Source: Saprospiraceae bacterium (GTDB lineage: Bacteria > Bacteroidota > Bacteroidia > Chitinophagales > Saprospiraceae). From it: a stretch of 64,000 bases of DNA. The notes below the pieces were generated by a model. That model worked only from the letters and a program-made list of their open reading frames with translations. It was not told the DNA's origin and did not search any database. Shown piece after piece: positions 38,252 through 47,032 of this stretch (position 1 is its first letter; each line of letters starts with the position of its first letter). Location of the stretch: contig JANQHF010000115.1 in NCBI GenBank assembly GCA_028282725.1, positions 21,527 to 85,526 on the forward strand. Direction: 5' to 3'. The position numbers and the translations under genes are program-made.

Positions 38252-39490
38252 TTAATGTTTCAATTCTTCCAACTCCGATTTAATCTGTTCGTTTTCCTTT
38301 TTGAGTTGAATGACATATAAGGTCAATTCTTCGATCTTTTGCATCATAATACGTTGCATATTCCCCAATTCGAGCCCTTCTTCCTCGAGTTGTGCGGCAC
38401 TTGGTACTCCTGGTAAATGACCCAATTGGTTGATTTGGGCTTCGAGGCTAGCCAAACTGGGCAGGGGATAGTCATGAGCAAATACGTAGTCCGGCCAACC
38501 CTCGCTTAATTCCACCATCACTTCTTCACAGATGGTCCTGCCATCGACAGCCAATTTATATCCGGCAGGAATGGTTTCAATTCCTATTGCAACTGCTTCT
38601 GCCGCCCCGTCAAGCATGAGAATGGGATTATTGGAGGAGCCATCGTCATCAAAAACAAGCTTGTTGGCACCGGCTACCCAACCCGGTTCTGATGCTCCAA
38701 TCAACCAATCGTTTGTCAAGTCATTTGTATTCGTAATCTTAATTTGCCAACTGTTGTCCTGTACGGTCAGCTTCCTGTTGGCCTCTCCCGAGGAGGCGCC
38801 AATCGCAACATTGCCTGCAGAGCTTCCATGCTGTAAATATAGGGTTGAAGCATTGCTACCATTTCTTGCCAGGATCTCATTGTTGTCCATTCCGATATTT
38901 TCACCTCCGGTACTGCCCATAAGCAGATATCCCCCACTAGTTGATGTGACATCTGTTCCGTTGGTTATAGTCAGTTTCACGGGAGCAAAAAATCCACCGA
39001 CGCCTACATTGCCATCTGTTATATTCAAATATGTGCTTCCGGCGTTTGCACCCGGTTGAATAAAGAGAGGGGCGGCATTCGCACCATTGCGTGCAAGGAT
39101 TTCATTCTTGTCCAATGCGAGGTTGGCACCGCTGGAGTTACCCAGGACCAATACACCACTTCCATTCCCAAGGGAAGCTTCAGTGCCTTCAAGCAGGGAA
39201 AGCGTACCCGAATTTCCGATTCTCAGATTTTCATCGCCATTCGTATTAAAATTGTCAAGGGCATCGAAGATTTTGAAGACACCGCCATCATTGACAAGCC
39301 TCCAATCAGTGCCGGAAAACTGACTACCTCTGATTAATTCAAGACCGGAATCGTTGTTATTGGTGGAATGGATAACACCAAATTGGTTTCCGTTACCTTC
39401 TACATAAAAATTCCGTATTTGGGAGTTGAGAAGATTAATTTGCCATGAGGCAAATAGGCCAATTATAAGTATGATTTTGATTGATTTCAT
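38252..39490 (-). CDS. tail-fibre-like secreted protein with chaperone-type C-terminus
   Basis: A 412-aa protein with signal peptide (to NSQIRN). The body is made of repeated units around GANLALDKNEILARNGANAA and GENIGMDNNEILARNGSNAS, a beta-rich fibre-like pattern. The end reads YKLAVDGRTICEEVMVE, WPDYVFAHDYPLPSLASLEA, GHLPGVPSAAQLEEEGLELG, then a coiled coil (MQKIEELTLYVIQLKKENEQ). This tail is the Bacteroidota version of the endosialidase-type intramolecular-chaperone region, here without self-cleavage evidence. It probably forms a trimeric surface fibre; the ligand is unknown. Confidence 0.75.
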   Translation of the reverse strand: MKSIKIILIIGLFASWQINLLNSQIRNFYVEGNGNQFGVIHSTNNNDSGLELIRGSQFSGTDWRLVNDGGVFKIFDALDNFNTNGDENLRIGNSGTLSLLEGTEASLGNGSGVLVLGNSSGANLALDKNEILARNGANAAPLFIQPGANAGSTYLNITDGNVGVGGFFAPVKLTITNGTDVTSTSGGYLLMGSTGGENIGMDNNEILARNGSNASTLYLQHGSSAGNVAIGASSGEANRKLTVQDNSWQIKITNTNDLTNDWLIGASEPGWVAGANKLVFDDDGSSNNPILMLDGAAEAVAIGIETIPAGYKLAVDGRTICEEVMVELSEGWPDYVFAHDYPLPSLASLEAQINQLGHLPGVPSAAQLEEEGLELGNMQRIMMQKIEELTLYVIQLKKENEQIKSELEELKH

Positions 39491-39608
39491 GGTGAGATAT
39501 TTTAAAATATAAATCTATATCAAAATTAAATAATAAAATTAAGGAGTTTTATAGATGGATATCGACTTTCTATCACCTGTCGTTAAGATACAGGACGCAT
39601 GAAAAGAG

Positions 39609-40424
39609 TCACTTCAGGTCGCGGATCACCGAGTGGATCATGTTCATTGTACTCAATTGACCCAGGGAAATAAACTTGATCAACCTTTGTTCTTTGAGTC
39701 CAAGAAATTTCATGATTTGTTTGGGGTTCATTCCCTCCAGATAGGCTTCTTTGACCTTACCATAAAAGTCCTCGAGGAAATTCAGTTTATTGGCCAGACG
39801 TTGCTTTGCATTCTTAGAGACAGGCTGATGATGGCAAAATAGTACAGTAAAATCTAGTGTAAGCAGCATGTCTATGGATTGAATTTGTTCACCCATATTC
39901 TCCGTCCTCATAAAAGCACGTATATAATCATGAACGAAGAGGTCGCCAGGAAACAGCCAACCTCTATTGGCTTCGTACAGACTGATTTGGTCGGCGGCAT
40001 GACCAGGCGTATGAAATACCTGAAATGAATAACTATCGGTTTTGATCGGAACGCTCATGTCGATTGGCAATATACGGGCGGCCTTGTTTTGGCCCCAGGA
40101 GACAAGCCGGGCTGGTTCTATCCTGGGAGGTGATAGCATGATTTCACAACATAGAGATGAGCCGTATGCATTGATCCCTTTAGATTTCTTAATCAATTCC
40201 ACGTTACCCGAATGATCTTCGTGATGATGCGTCAAAATGATTTTATCGATGTCTTCCTCCTGGAGTATCTCAACAAATTCACGTCCTACCAATGGCTGTC
40301 CTGTATCAATCAACAGGCCATCTACCAAAAAGCTGTATACATATACGTTGGGCTTGCCTAAGATATTGGAACCCAACTTGAAAAGCCGGACATCCTCAAT
40401 GCACGAGCGGGATAGATGATTCAA
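39609..40424 (-). CDS. MBL-fold metallo-hydrolase
   Basis: A 271-aa protein with the metallo-beta-lactamase motif ILTHHHEDHSGN (residues about 65-76), a second His in FHTPGHAADQI and an Asp in FPGDLFVHDYIRAF. The fold suits hydrolysis of thioesters or other esters; the C-terminal third (LNFLEDFYGKVKEAYLEGM) is helical. The substrate is unknown. It lies 24 bases downstream of the GH26-like gene on the same strand and could be the last gene of that operon, though no functional link is obvious. Confidence 0.88.
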   Translation of the reverse strand: MNHLSRSCIEDVRLFKLGSNILGKPNVYVYSFLVDGLLIDTGQPLVGREFVEILQEEDIDKIILTHHHEDHSGNVELIKKSKGINAYGSSLCCEIMLSPPRIEPARLVSWGQNKAARILPIDMSVPIKTDSYSFQVFHTPGHAADQISLYEANRGWLFPGDLFVHDYIRAFMRTENMGEQIQSIDMLLTLDFTVLFCHHQPVSKNAKQRLANKLNFLEDFYGKVKEAYLEGMNPKQIMKFLGLKEQRLIKFISLGQLSTMNMIHSVIRDLK

Positions 40425-40448
40425 TATGCAATGAATGACTTTGTTACA

Positions 40449-41537
40449 TCAGGGATTTCCGGATGCAAATATTTTTGTTGAGATCTTTTTCTTCCAACGT
40501 TCGGTAATCAGTGGACTGGTTTGCATGCGGGCATCAACCTCCTGGAAATGAGGATTATCAAACCACATTCTATGCGATTTCCAGTTACAGTTGATATAGC
40601 TGACAGCCTTCACCACATCCTGATTATTCTCGATGGCAGAAAAGAACGGGACAAACCATTCATTCCATGCACGTTCGGCATGGTGATCATTGGACAAGAC
40701 TAGAGGGATGGTCTTTCCGTCCTCCTTAACCGTAAGGCTACCGATGGTGGGGGTAGCCTCGGCGATAAATACAGGTTTTCCTTTTTTCCGCGCAAAATCA
40801 ATCATTTGCTCATCTTGCCATCGAGCGAAAAAAGAGTATCCGCACCAATCCACGTATTCATCCCCAGGATACCATGATTCCAGGAGGTCATGAGGTTCGT
40901 CAAATCCGTGGGATTGCCATACATAGGCGACATTGTCAATACCCATCTCATCATACCGGTCTTTGATTCTTTTGTAAGCTTTGATATAACTCTCCCTGTC
41001 ATAATTATTCCAGGGACCATGAAATTCATAACCGATCCTCAAAAATACTGGTCTCGGCGCCAGGGACTTCAGCCAGTGGCCAAACCGATCGATCATCTCG
41101 CCATGTTCGCCATTTGCAATTTTTCTGTCATGACCACCGGTCATCCAAAATCCTATTGCCAACATGAGGTCATCAAAATCAGGATCTTCCAATTGCGCGC
41201 TCATATTGTTGTCACTGTCGCCCCAGTCGTCCGTCGTCCAGATGCCGTCCAAGCCTTTCATCGTGTATCCAAATGATTCGGCTCCCGGACTGATACCCGT
41301 ATACATTGTAAAACCATCGGGTTTGGGAAAATGATCGAGATACCCATCATTATACGGTGCATCCAGACCACCGATGGCTTCTAATTCCTGTCCGATGAAG
41401 AGTAGGCAGTGGCCATCTGCCGGTTCAAATTTTGCCAGATCTATTTCTTGATTTTGTGGTAACTCTAATTTACTGTCACTTCCGACCTTACAGCCGAGAA
41501 GAAGAAATACGGCAAATACTGGTATAATCTGTTTCAT
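40449..41537 (-). CDS. GH26-like glycoside hydrolase lipoprotein
   Basis: A 362-aa protein with signal and lipobox (VFLLLGC). A TIM barrel follows with FLRIGYEFHGPWN, giving the acid/base Glu after beta-strand 4, and KPVFIAEATPTIG, giving the nucleophile Glu after strand 7, the GH26 pattern. YVWQSHGFDEPH and VDWCGYSFFARW fit the barrel. GH26 covers beta-mannanases and beta-1,3-xylanases; which activity applies is not determined. It starts 6 bases after the GH43 gene, so it is part of the same operon. The lipid anchor suggests surface or periplasmic degradation. Confidence 0.78.
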   Translation of the reverse strand: MKQIIPVFAVFLLLGCKVGSDSKLELPQNQEIDLAKFEPADGHCLLFIGQELEAIGGLDAPYNDGYLDHFPKPDGFTMYTGISPGAESFGYTMKGLDGIWTTDDWGDSDNNMSAQLEDPDFDDLMLAIGFWMTGGHDRKIANGEHGEMIDRFGHWLKSLAPRPVFLRIGYEFHGPWNNYDRESYIKAYKRIKDRYDEMGIDNVAYVWQSHGFDEPHDLLESWYPGDEYVDWCGYSFFARWQDEQMIDFARKKGKPVFIAEATPTIGSLTVKEDGKTIPLVLSNDHHAERAWNEWFVPFFSAIENNQDVVKAVSYINCNWKSHRMWFDNPHFQEVDARMQTSPLITERWKKKISTKIFASGNP

Positions 41538-41543
41538 TAAGAA

Positions 41544-43145
41544 TTAATTCAATTCAATATAGCGAAACCATAAGAAGTCGGCATGCTTGCGATGCCCCGT
41601 GAGGTCCTGACAACAGATCCCAACAAAGCTGCCGGTAAATGCAGGCCGATAACGTGGACTTCCTTCACGTACGTAATCATCAGAAAGAATGCTTGCATCC
41701 AGGGTCTTTCCAACATTGATCCATTGGTCATTTGTATATGAATAATAAAATCGCAACTTTTCCCTGTCAATCGTTAGTTTTAATTGAACAACGTGACCAG
41801 AGTAAATCCTGATTGGATCGTGCAGGATGTCCTGCATATGATAATTGTCACAGGCAGTAATCTGGAGGTACCTGGTCTCCTCTTCTTCATCACCCATCAG
41901 ATATATGTAATACCAATGCCCCGTGTTGTAGTATGCTACGAGACCCCCCATTTGCTGAAATGACGTGGGCTGAAAATCCACAGCTGTAGACACTTCAATA
42001 TGAAATGATTGGACCCTCCGGGCGATTAAACTTTGTTCATGAAGAGAACAAAGTGATTCTCTTCCATACATCCGCAATGCATCTTCTCTGGCAGTCAGGT
42101 CCAACCACGACGATTTCATTGGTACTCTTAAAGATTGAAAAGCCATGTCAAGATGCTTTCCACCGAAATCGCAGAAATGTGTACAATTGAATTCCCGGGT
42201 GATACCGTCATCACTTTTTATGCCGACTCTTGCCCTGGGAGTTTTTGACCCGCTTTTTGTCACCAACCAATCATCAGTCCGCCATTCCATTTGCTCGATA
42301 GCAGTTTCTCTTCCAAGGGTGCATCGACCTAGAGTTGACAAGGGTCTTCCCACGAGAAATACGGCGTACCAATCCCCAGATTCCGTTTCGACCAAATCTG
42401 CATGACCTGCTTTTTGCAATGGCGCAGCAGGATCTTCCCTGGAAGTTATGATCGGATTGTCGGGATGCAAATCATATGGACCCGTAATCTGCCTCGACCG
42501 GGCCAGGGATACTGCATGCCCGTATTCTGTTCCTCCTTCTGCAGTCAGCAGATAGTAATATTCGTTTCTTTTATATATGTGTGGTGCTTCGGTCACGCCC
42601 AAAGAAGATCCCTTAAAAATGTCATATACAGGCCCTGTGAGCTCCTGAGAAAAGGGATCATATTCCTGTAGGACAATACCACCGAAGAACAATCCTTTCC
42701 GATGATCGCAAAGCATACTAGTAAACCACTTGCGTCCATCGTCGTCATGAAACAGGGAACCGTCAAATCCATAAGAACCAAGGAAAACAGGTTCGGACCA
42801 TTTACCCTTAATATCTTGGGTGGTCACGAGAAAATTGGGGGTATCCTTCCATACACCGTCGAATGACCTGACATTCGTGTAAACGAGATAATAGGTGCCA
42901 TCGCAATAGGAAAGGCAGGGAGCCCAGACACCACAACTATCCGGATTTCCTTTCATATCCAACTGAGACAATCTCGATAGAGGACGCGCCACCAGTTCCC
43001 AATTGATAAGATCGGTTGAATGATGAATCTGAACCCCAGGAAACCATTCAAAAGTGGATGTGGCGATATAGTAATCCTTTCCCACTCGAATAATGGATGG
43101 GTCAGGATTGAAACCTCTCAATATGGGATTTTCTACGATGACCAC
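41544..43145 (-). CDS. GH43-family glycoside hydrolase (beta-xylosidase-like)
   Basis: A 533-aa protein without a signal peptide. The five-bladed propeller starts NPILRGFNPDPSIIRVGKDY, with the catalytic Asp in NPDPS, ATSTFEWFPGVQIHHSTDL, and GFDGSLFHDDDG. EAPHIYKRNEYYYLL carries a conserved acid, and a C-terminal beta-sandwich (GLVAYYNTGHWYYIYLMGDE-like sequence) follows. This two-domain layout fits the xylosidase group of GH43 (subfamilies 11/12). It would hydrolyse xylosides inside the cell. It lies 6 bases after the sugar porter gene and 6 bases before the GH26-like gene. Confidence 0.88.
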   Translation of the reverse strand: MVIVENPILRGFNPDPSIIRVGKDYYIATSTFEWFPGVQIHHSTDLINWELVARPLSRLSQLDMKGNPDSCGVWAPCLSYCDGTYYLVYTNVRSFDGVWKDTPNFLVTTQDIKGKWSEPVFLGSYGFDGSLFHDDDGRKWFTSMLCDHRKGLFFGGIVLQEYDPFSQELTGPVYDIFKGSSLGVTEAPHIYKRNEYYYLLTAEGGTEYGHAVSLARSRQITGPYDLHPDNPIITSREDPAAPLQKAGHADLVETESGDWYAVFLVGRPLSTLGRCTLGRETAIEQMEWRTDDWLVTKSGSKTPRARVGIKSDDGITREFNCTHFCDFGGKHLDMAFQSLRVPMKSSWLDLTAREDALRMYGRESLCSLHEQSLIARRVQSFHIEVSTAVDFQPTSFQQMGGLVAYYNTGHWYYIYLMGDEEEETRYLQITACDNYHMQDILHDPIRIYSGHVVQLKLTIDREKLRFYYSYTNDQWINVGKTLDASILSDDYVREGSPRYRPAFTGSFVGICCQDLTGHRKHADFLWFRYIELN

Positions 43146-43151
43146 AGGTAA

Positions 43152-44705
43152 TCACTCTTTGACTAATTCTAACTCCAACTGTTCCAGACTTTTCCCTTTG
43201 GTTTCAGGTAAGATTCGGAACAACAGGAAAAATGCTATTGCAGCTACGATTGCAAAGATCAGGAATGTGGCGGCACTGCCAAAAGTATCCAGTTGCCAGG
43301 GGAAAAATTGAACGACTACATAGGATGTAATACTGTTAATGAATCCAATCGACGAAATTGCGATTCCACGGATGTAGTTTGGGAAAATTTCAGACAGAAG
43401 TACCCACATTACAGGACCTAGTGAAAAAGCAAAACAAGCCACAAATCCGAGAATACCCGCAAGAATGAGGTAAGCATCCAGGTTACCCGCTGCCATGATC
43501 AAATCCCCTTGGTAAAGAGCTGCCTCAGAACGACCTAATTGATGGACAATGGCTTTTTTAAATGCGACGTCATTATCGAAATTCTGACCGATGATCGGGG
43601 ACAATTTTGATTTTTCGAAATCGAGCGTAATGCTATCCAATTTTTCCTGGGTCAAGGAGTATGTGGATTTATTGAAACCATAGGCCACTATGAGCAGACT
43701 GATTCCAATTCCGGCAATACCCGTGAGCAAAAGAGGTCTTCGACCGACACGATCGATCAGAAGTATAGCAACCAGAGTAAAAAGAACATTGATAATGCCT
43801 ACCCAGACGGATTGAACAAATGCTGCATTCGTCCCTATGCCCGTTCTTTCAAATATATTGGTGGCATAAAAGAAAACAGCATTGATACCAACAGCCATTT
43901 GAGCTATGCCAATGACAAGGGCAACCATTAGGATCATTCTGAGTTTGGGTTGTAACAATTCGGAAAAAGTCGCTTTCGAACTCCTCTTTGCCTCCTCGAG
44001 ACTTTTTTGAATGGCATTCATTAGGCCGGACACCTTTTCCGGCCCATTGATTTTACCCAGAACCGCATGGGCCTGTTCGATTCTTCCTTTTGAGATCAAC
44101 CATCGCGGACTTTGGGGAACAAAAAATAGAAGGACAAAGTAAATGAAGGCAGGTATGGACTCTATACCCAGCATCCAGCGCCATGCATACTGATCAATAC
44201 CTAAATTGGCGGCAAACTCCGACCCTGACTGACTCAATGCAAGGAGATAATAGTTGCTGAAGTAGGCTGCTGAAAAACCGAGAACAATGGCCAATTGATT
44301 GATCGATACCATACGACCCCTTTCGGATGCCGGAACAATCTCAGCAATATATACCGGTACGAGGACCAATGCCGCTCCAAATGCGATCCCTCCGATGAGG
44401 CGGGCGATGACCAGCATGGAGTAGGAGGGAGCCGTAGCAGAAAATATGGCAGAGATCGAATAGAGCAAGGCGACAATAATCAATATCCTTTTTCTTCCAA
44501 TTCGATCACTGATCGAGCCTGAAGCCAGCATGGCCAGTGCAGAGCTTATGGTCACGGAAGAAACAACCCATCCTAGTTGCAATGAGGACAAATCAAAGGT
44601 GGCTGTAATAAAACTATTGACTCCTGATATTACGGCAGCATCAAATCCAAACAGGAAGCCACCCAAAGAAACGATAATGGATATCCAAAGTGAGTGTCGG
44701 TTCAT
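43152..44705 (-). CDS. MFS sugar porter (XylE/GLUT-like)
   Basis: A 517-aa twelve-helix protein. Sugar-porter signatures are SDRIGRKRILI after helix 2, VPVYIAEIVPASERGRMVSI and NQLAIVLGF, PQSPRWLISKGR in the central loop, LIDRVGRRPLLLTGI, and PETKGKSLEQLELEL at the C-terminus. It probably co-transports a pentose or hexose with H+. As first gene of the porter-GH43-GH26 run it likely brings in xylose or xylo-oligosaccharides, an inference from context. The gene for a Pycsar-effector-like protein ends 20 bases upstream. Confidence 0.92.
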   Translation of the reverse strand: MNRHSLWISIIVSLGGFLFGFDAAVISGVNSFITATFDLSSLQLGWVVSSVTISSALAMLASGSISDRIGRKRILIIVALLYSISAIFSATAPSYSMLVIARLIGGIAFGAALVLVPVYIAEIVPASERGRMVSINQLAIVLGFSAAYFSNYYLLALSQSGSEFAANLGIDQYAWRWMLGIESIPAFIYFVLLFFVPQSPRWLISKGRIEQAHAVLGKINGPEKVSGLMNAIQKSLEEAKRSSKATFSELLQPKLRMILMVALVIGIAQMAVGINAVFFYATNIFERTGIGTNAAFVQSVWVGIINVLFTLVAILLIDRVGRRPLLLTGIAGIGISLLIVAYGFNKSTYSLTQEKLDSITLDFEKSKLSPIIGQNFDNDVAFKKAIVHQLGRSEAALYQGDLIMAAGNLDAYLILAGILGFVACFAFSLGPVMWVLLSEIFPNYIRGIAISSIGFINSITSYVVVQFFPWQLDTFGSAATFLIFAIVAAIAFFLLFRILPETKGKSLEQLELELVKE

Positions 44706-44725
44706 TTCGTCTTGGATTATTTAGT

Positions 44726-45289
44726 CTATGAATTTCCTATTCCCTGGCTTGCAAAGTAGACAATTACCCAAACAAGGCCTATGATGAAGACGACTACGGA
44801 GAGCATTAACATTCTTTGTTTACCCGTGATCACCCTTCCCAGGAAGTAGAGGTCGGTGAGCATTTCGTCGTAGATGTTTCTACCGCTCGACATAATGCGT
44901 TCAAACTCTGACTTGAATTCCTCCAGAGTAAGTGAAGAAAAATTACCGGCATAAAGACTGCCTCTGTATTCACTTTTGCTAAACATGCGACCGATGTATT
45001 TGTGCGGAAGCATACTGATTATGGCAAATAGCATGGAGATCAGACTGAAGTTGAGCAAAATCCTGGAGCCCACACGGATCGTATCCATAGCACCTTCCGG
45101 TGCCACAAACATAGCACCCATGATGAGTGAAATGATTATGGAGTTCATCGTCAGTATGATGCTGGATTTATTGTCGACCATCCTGAGCAGGTTGTAGTGG
45201 TTTCGGGACACGGTCCGAAATAGAGTCTGGACACCGCGCGCATCATATTTGGCCAATTTGTCTTTTTGTTTTTTCAGTGAATCTTCCAT
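44726..45289 (-). CDS. Pycsar-effector-like membrane protein (DUF5706)
   Basis: About 187 aa from the ATG at 45289 (MEDSLKKQKDKLAKYDARGV); an upstream ATG at 45352 is less likely. The family signature VQTLFRTVSRNHYNLLRMVD and NKSSIILTMNSIIISLIMGA is the opening of the PycTM/DUF5706 domain. Hydrophobic helices at about 45-65, 75-98 and 165-185 (MLMLSVVVFIIGLVWVIV) fit a membrane protein that disrupts the cell when triggered by cyclic UMP or CMP. No pyrimidine cyclase or HD/ubiquitin-like companion is visible nearby, so it is an orphan domain. Confidence 0.75.
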   Translation of the reverse strand: MEDSLKKQKDKLAKYDARGVQTLFRTVSRNHYNLLRMVDNKSSIILTMNSIIISLIMGAMFVAPEGAMDTIRVGSRILLNFSLISMLFAIISMLPHKYIGRMFSKSEYRGSLYAGNFSSLTLEEFKSEFERIMSSGRNIYDEMLTDLYFLGRVITGKQRMLMLSVVVFIIGLVWVIVYFASQGIGNS

Positions 45290-45571
45290 GACGGTACTAC
45301 CAATTGGGTCGGGGTGTAAGATAGAAAGATAGGAGGACTGGGTGAAATCCACGCAAGTTGTATCGATCGGACGTCTGTAGTGGCTCCCTGGCTAATAGCT
45401 ACCGGGTGGCTATAGTGATTCTTTGACTTATAATGACCTGTTCGAATATCATACGTCGTTTAAGACCGTTCACAGTTCGTAGAGGAGGATTTAAATGCCG
45501 GACCAAGAAATCGTCCAAAGTCAACCAAAATAGAACATAACTTGGAAAAGAGTGGAAAAAGTTTAATTATA

Positions 45572-45679
45572 AGGCAGGCGATAACTTAAAGTTAGGTGAC
45601 AGCTTCAAGGCAGGTGATAACTTAAAGTTAGGTGATGGCTTCAAGGCAAGTGACAGCTTAAAGGCAGGTGATGGCTTCA
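45572..45679. repeat. tandem array of six 18-bp units
   Basis: Six 18-base units follow each other without spacers: AGGCAGGCGATAACTTAA, AGTTAGGTGACAGCTTCA and four close variants, each of consensus AGgyAgGTGAyrrCTTmA. Translated in one frame they read as hexapeptides KAGDNL, KLGDSF, KAGDGF. The frame has no start codon after its upstream stop and ends soon after, so coding is unlikely. The unit resembles the start of R1 (CTTTAAGAATGGGTGATGAC), suggesting common origin. The remaining gap (45353-45801) holds short sequences such as GTCGTCATCCCGAGTACTTG and no gene. Confidence 0.8.
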
Positions 45680-45801
45680 AGCGGCCGTGTCGCTATAGTT
45701 TGACCGGGTCATTCATTAAATCCTAGGGTCGTCATCCCGAGTACTTGTACTGAACTTGGCCGAAAGGTAGTCCGGATGTCATCCCGGATATTGTCGAAAG
45801 A

Positions 45802-46806
45802 CTACCATTTCAGCACAATCTTTCCAAAGTGCTTGCCGGTTTCATGGTATCGGAATGCATCGGCTAATTGGTCAAAGGCAAAAGACCGATCCAGGTCGGG
45901 ATGGATGTCGTTAATTTCAATGGCATCGACCATGGCCTCCTGCATCATCCTGCTACCTACAGCGATTCCGTGCATATTGATGAACTTAAAGAAGAGCTTT
46001 GGAAATGTAATTTCTCCTTTACGGCCATCTCCAAGTATGCCTATTGATATGATCTTACCCCCCATTTTGACCGCTTCTATCGATTGCTTCATTGTGGAGC
46101 CGCCTCCAATATCCAGGACGACATCCACCCCTCCGTCAGATTGTCCGTATATGGTCTTTCCCCATCGTTCATCCTCTTTGTAATTGATGACTGCTTCGCA
46201 ACCCATTTCCTTCAATCGTTCTGCTTTTGCAGGTGAAGAAGTTGTGGCAAAGACTTTAGCCCCTGCTGCCCTGGCAAATTGTAATCCCAATAGTGATACT
46301 CCTCCCGTCCCCTGTATCAAGACCTTTTGGCCCGGGAATAATCCTCCCGTATGCATCAGCCCATTCCAGGCAGTCAGACCTGCACACGGAAGGGTGGCTG
46401 CCTCCGCATAAGAATACCCTTTAGGGATACGCGTCACAGCCGACTCATGTAATAGTGACTTTTCTGTTATGTATCCATCAAGGGTTTCACCGCTGACTCC
46501 AACGATCTTGTGGAAGGCAGGTAGACCTTCTGACCATCCCGGAAAAAACATGGACATCACAGCATCTCCTACCTTAAAATTGTTCACATCGCTACCGGTG
46601 GCCACCACTTCCCCTGCTCCATCAGACATAGGAATCCGTCCATCCTCAACAGGTATGGCTCCTATAGCCACAAGGTAGTCATGAAAATTCAGGGAAGTTG
46701 CCTGCCATTTCACGATGACTTCCCCCGGTCCTGGCACTGGTTCTTTTTGTTGAACAACATGCAGGTTTTTCAGGCCTCCGGGTGATTTGACAACAATGGA
46801 TTTCAT
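45802..46806 (-). CDS. zinc-independent alcohol dehydrogenase/quinone oxidoreductase-like enzyme
   Basis: About 334 aa from the ATG at 46806 (MKSIVVKSPGGLKNLHVVQQ); an upstream ATG adds 23 poorly supported residues. It is a medium-chain dehydrogenase/reductase: the GroES-like domain has EPVPGPGEVIVKWQATSLNF and DGAGEVVATGSDV, and the Rossmann part has VLIQGTGGVSLLGLQFARAA and GAKVFATTSSPAKAERLKEM. The zinc-site Cys and Glu of classic alcohol dehydrogenases are not evident (the GxxxHxE region reads HKIVGVSGE), so a quinone-oxidoreductase-like NADPH enzyme is likely. It lies near the remnant of an AraC regulator. Confidence 0.85.
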   Translation of the reverse strand: MKSIVVKSPGGLKNLHVVQQKEPVPGPGEVIVKWQATSLNFHDYLVAIGAIPVEDGRIPMSDGAGEVVATGSDVNNFKVGDAVMSMFFPGWSEGLPAFHKIVGVSGETLDGYITEKSLLHESAVTRIPKGYSYAEAATLPCAGLTAWNGLMHTGGLFPGQKVLIQGTGGVSLLGLQFARAAGAKVFATTSSPAKAERLKEMGCEAVINYKEDERWGKTIYGQSDGGVDVVLDIGGGSTMKQSIEAVKMGGKIISIGILGDGRKGEITFPKLFFKFINMHGIAVGSRMMQEAMVDAIEINDIHPDLDRSFAFDQLADAFRYHETGKHFGKIVLKW

Positions 46807-47032
46807 ATTTGAGAATTGAGCAATAAAGGTACGGGTTGTACATTGAATATGGACTGAATCCCATAGCGCGTCCAATACATTCTAGCCTCAATCGGAGACC
46901 TCATGGTTATGGTAGATGTGTCTAGCGTCAATCGCTCTTCAATATCTCATGCAAGATTCGTTCACTAGCCCTGGTCACTTCAGGACTCTATACTCTAAGC
47001 CATAAATCCGACGATTGTTCGTTAACTATTCA

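Noticed and set aside
44726..45289. A complete Pycsar anti-phage system
   Set aside because: Only the effector-like protein is present; no cyclase was found on either side in this window.
45541..45720. KAGDNL hexapeptide frame as a repeat protein
   Set aside because: No start codon exists after the in-frame stop at 45538-45540, and the frame ends soon after the array; similarity to non-coding R1 favours a DNA repeat.
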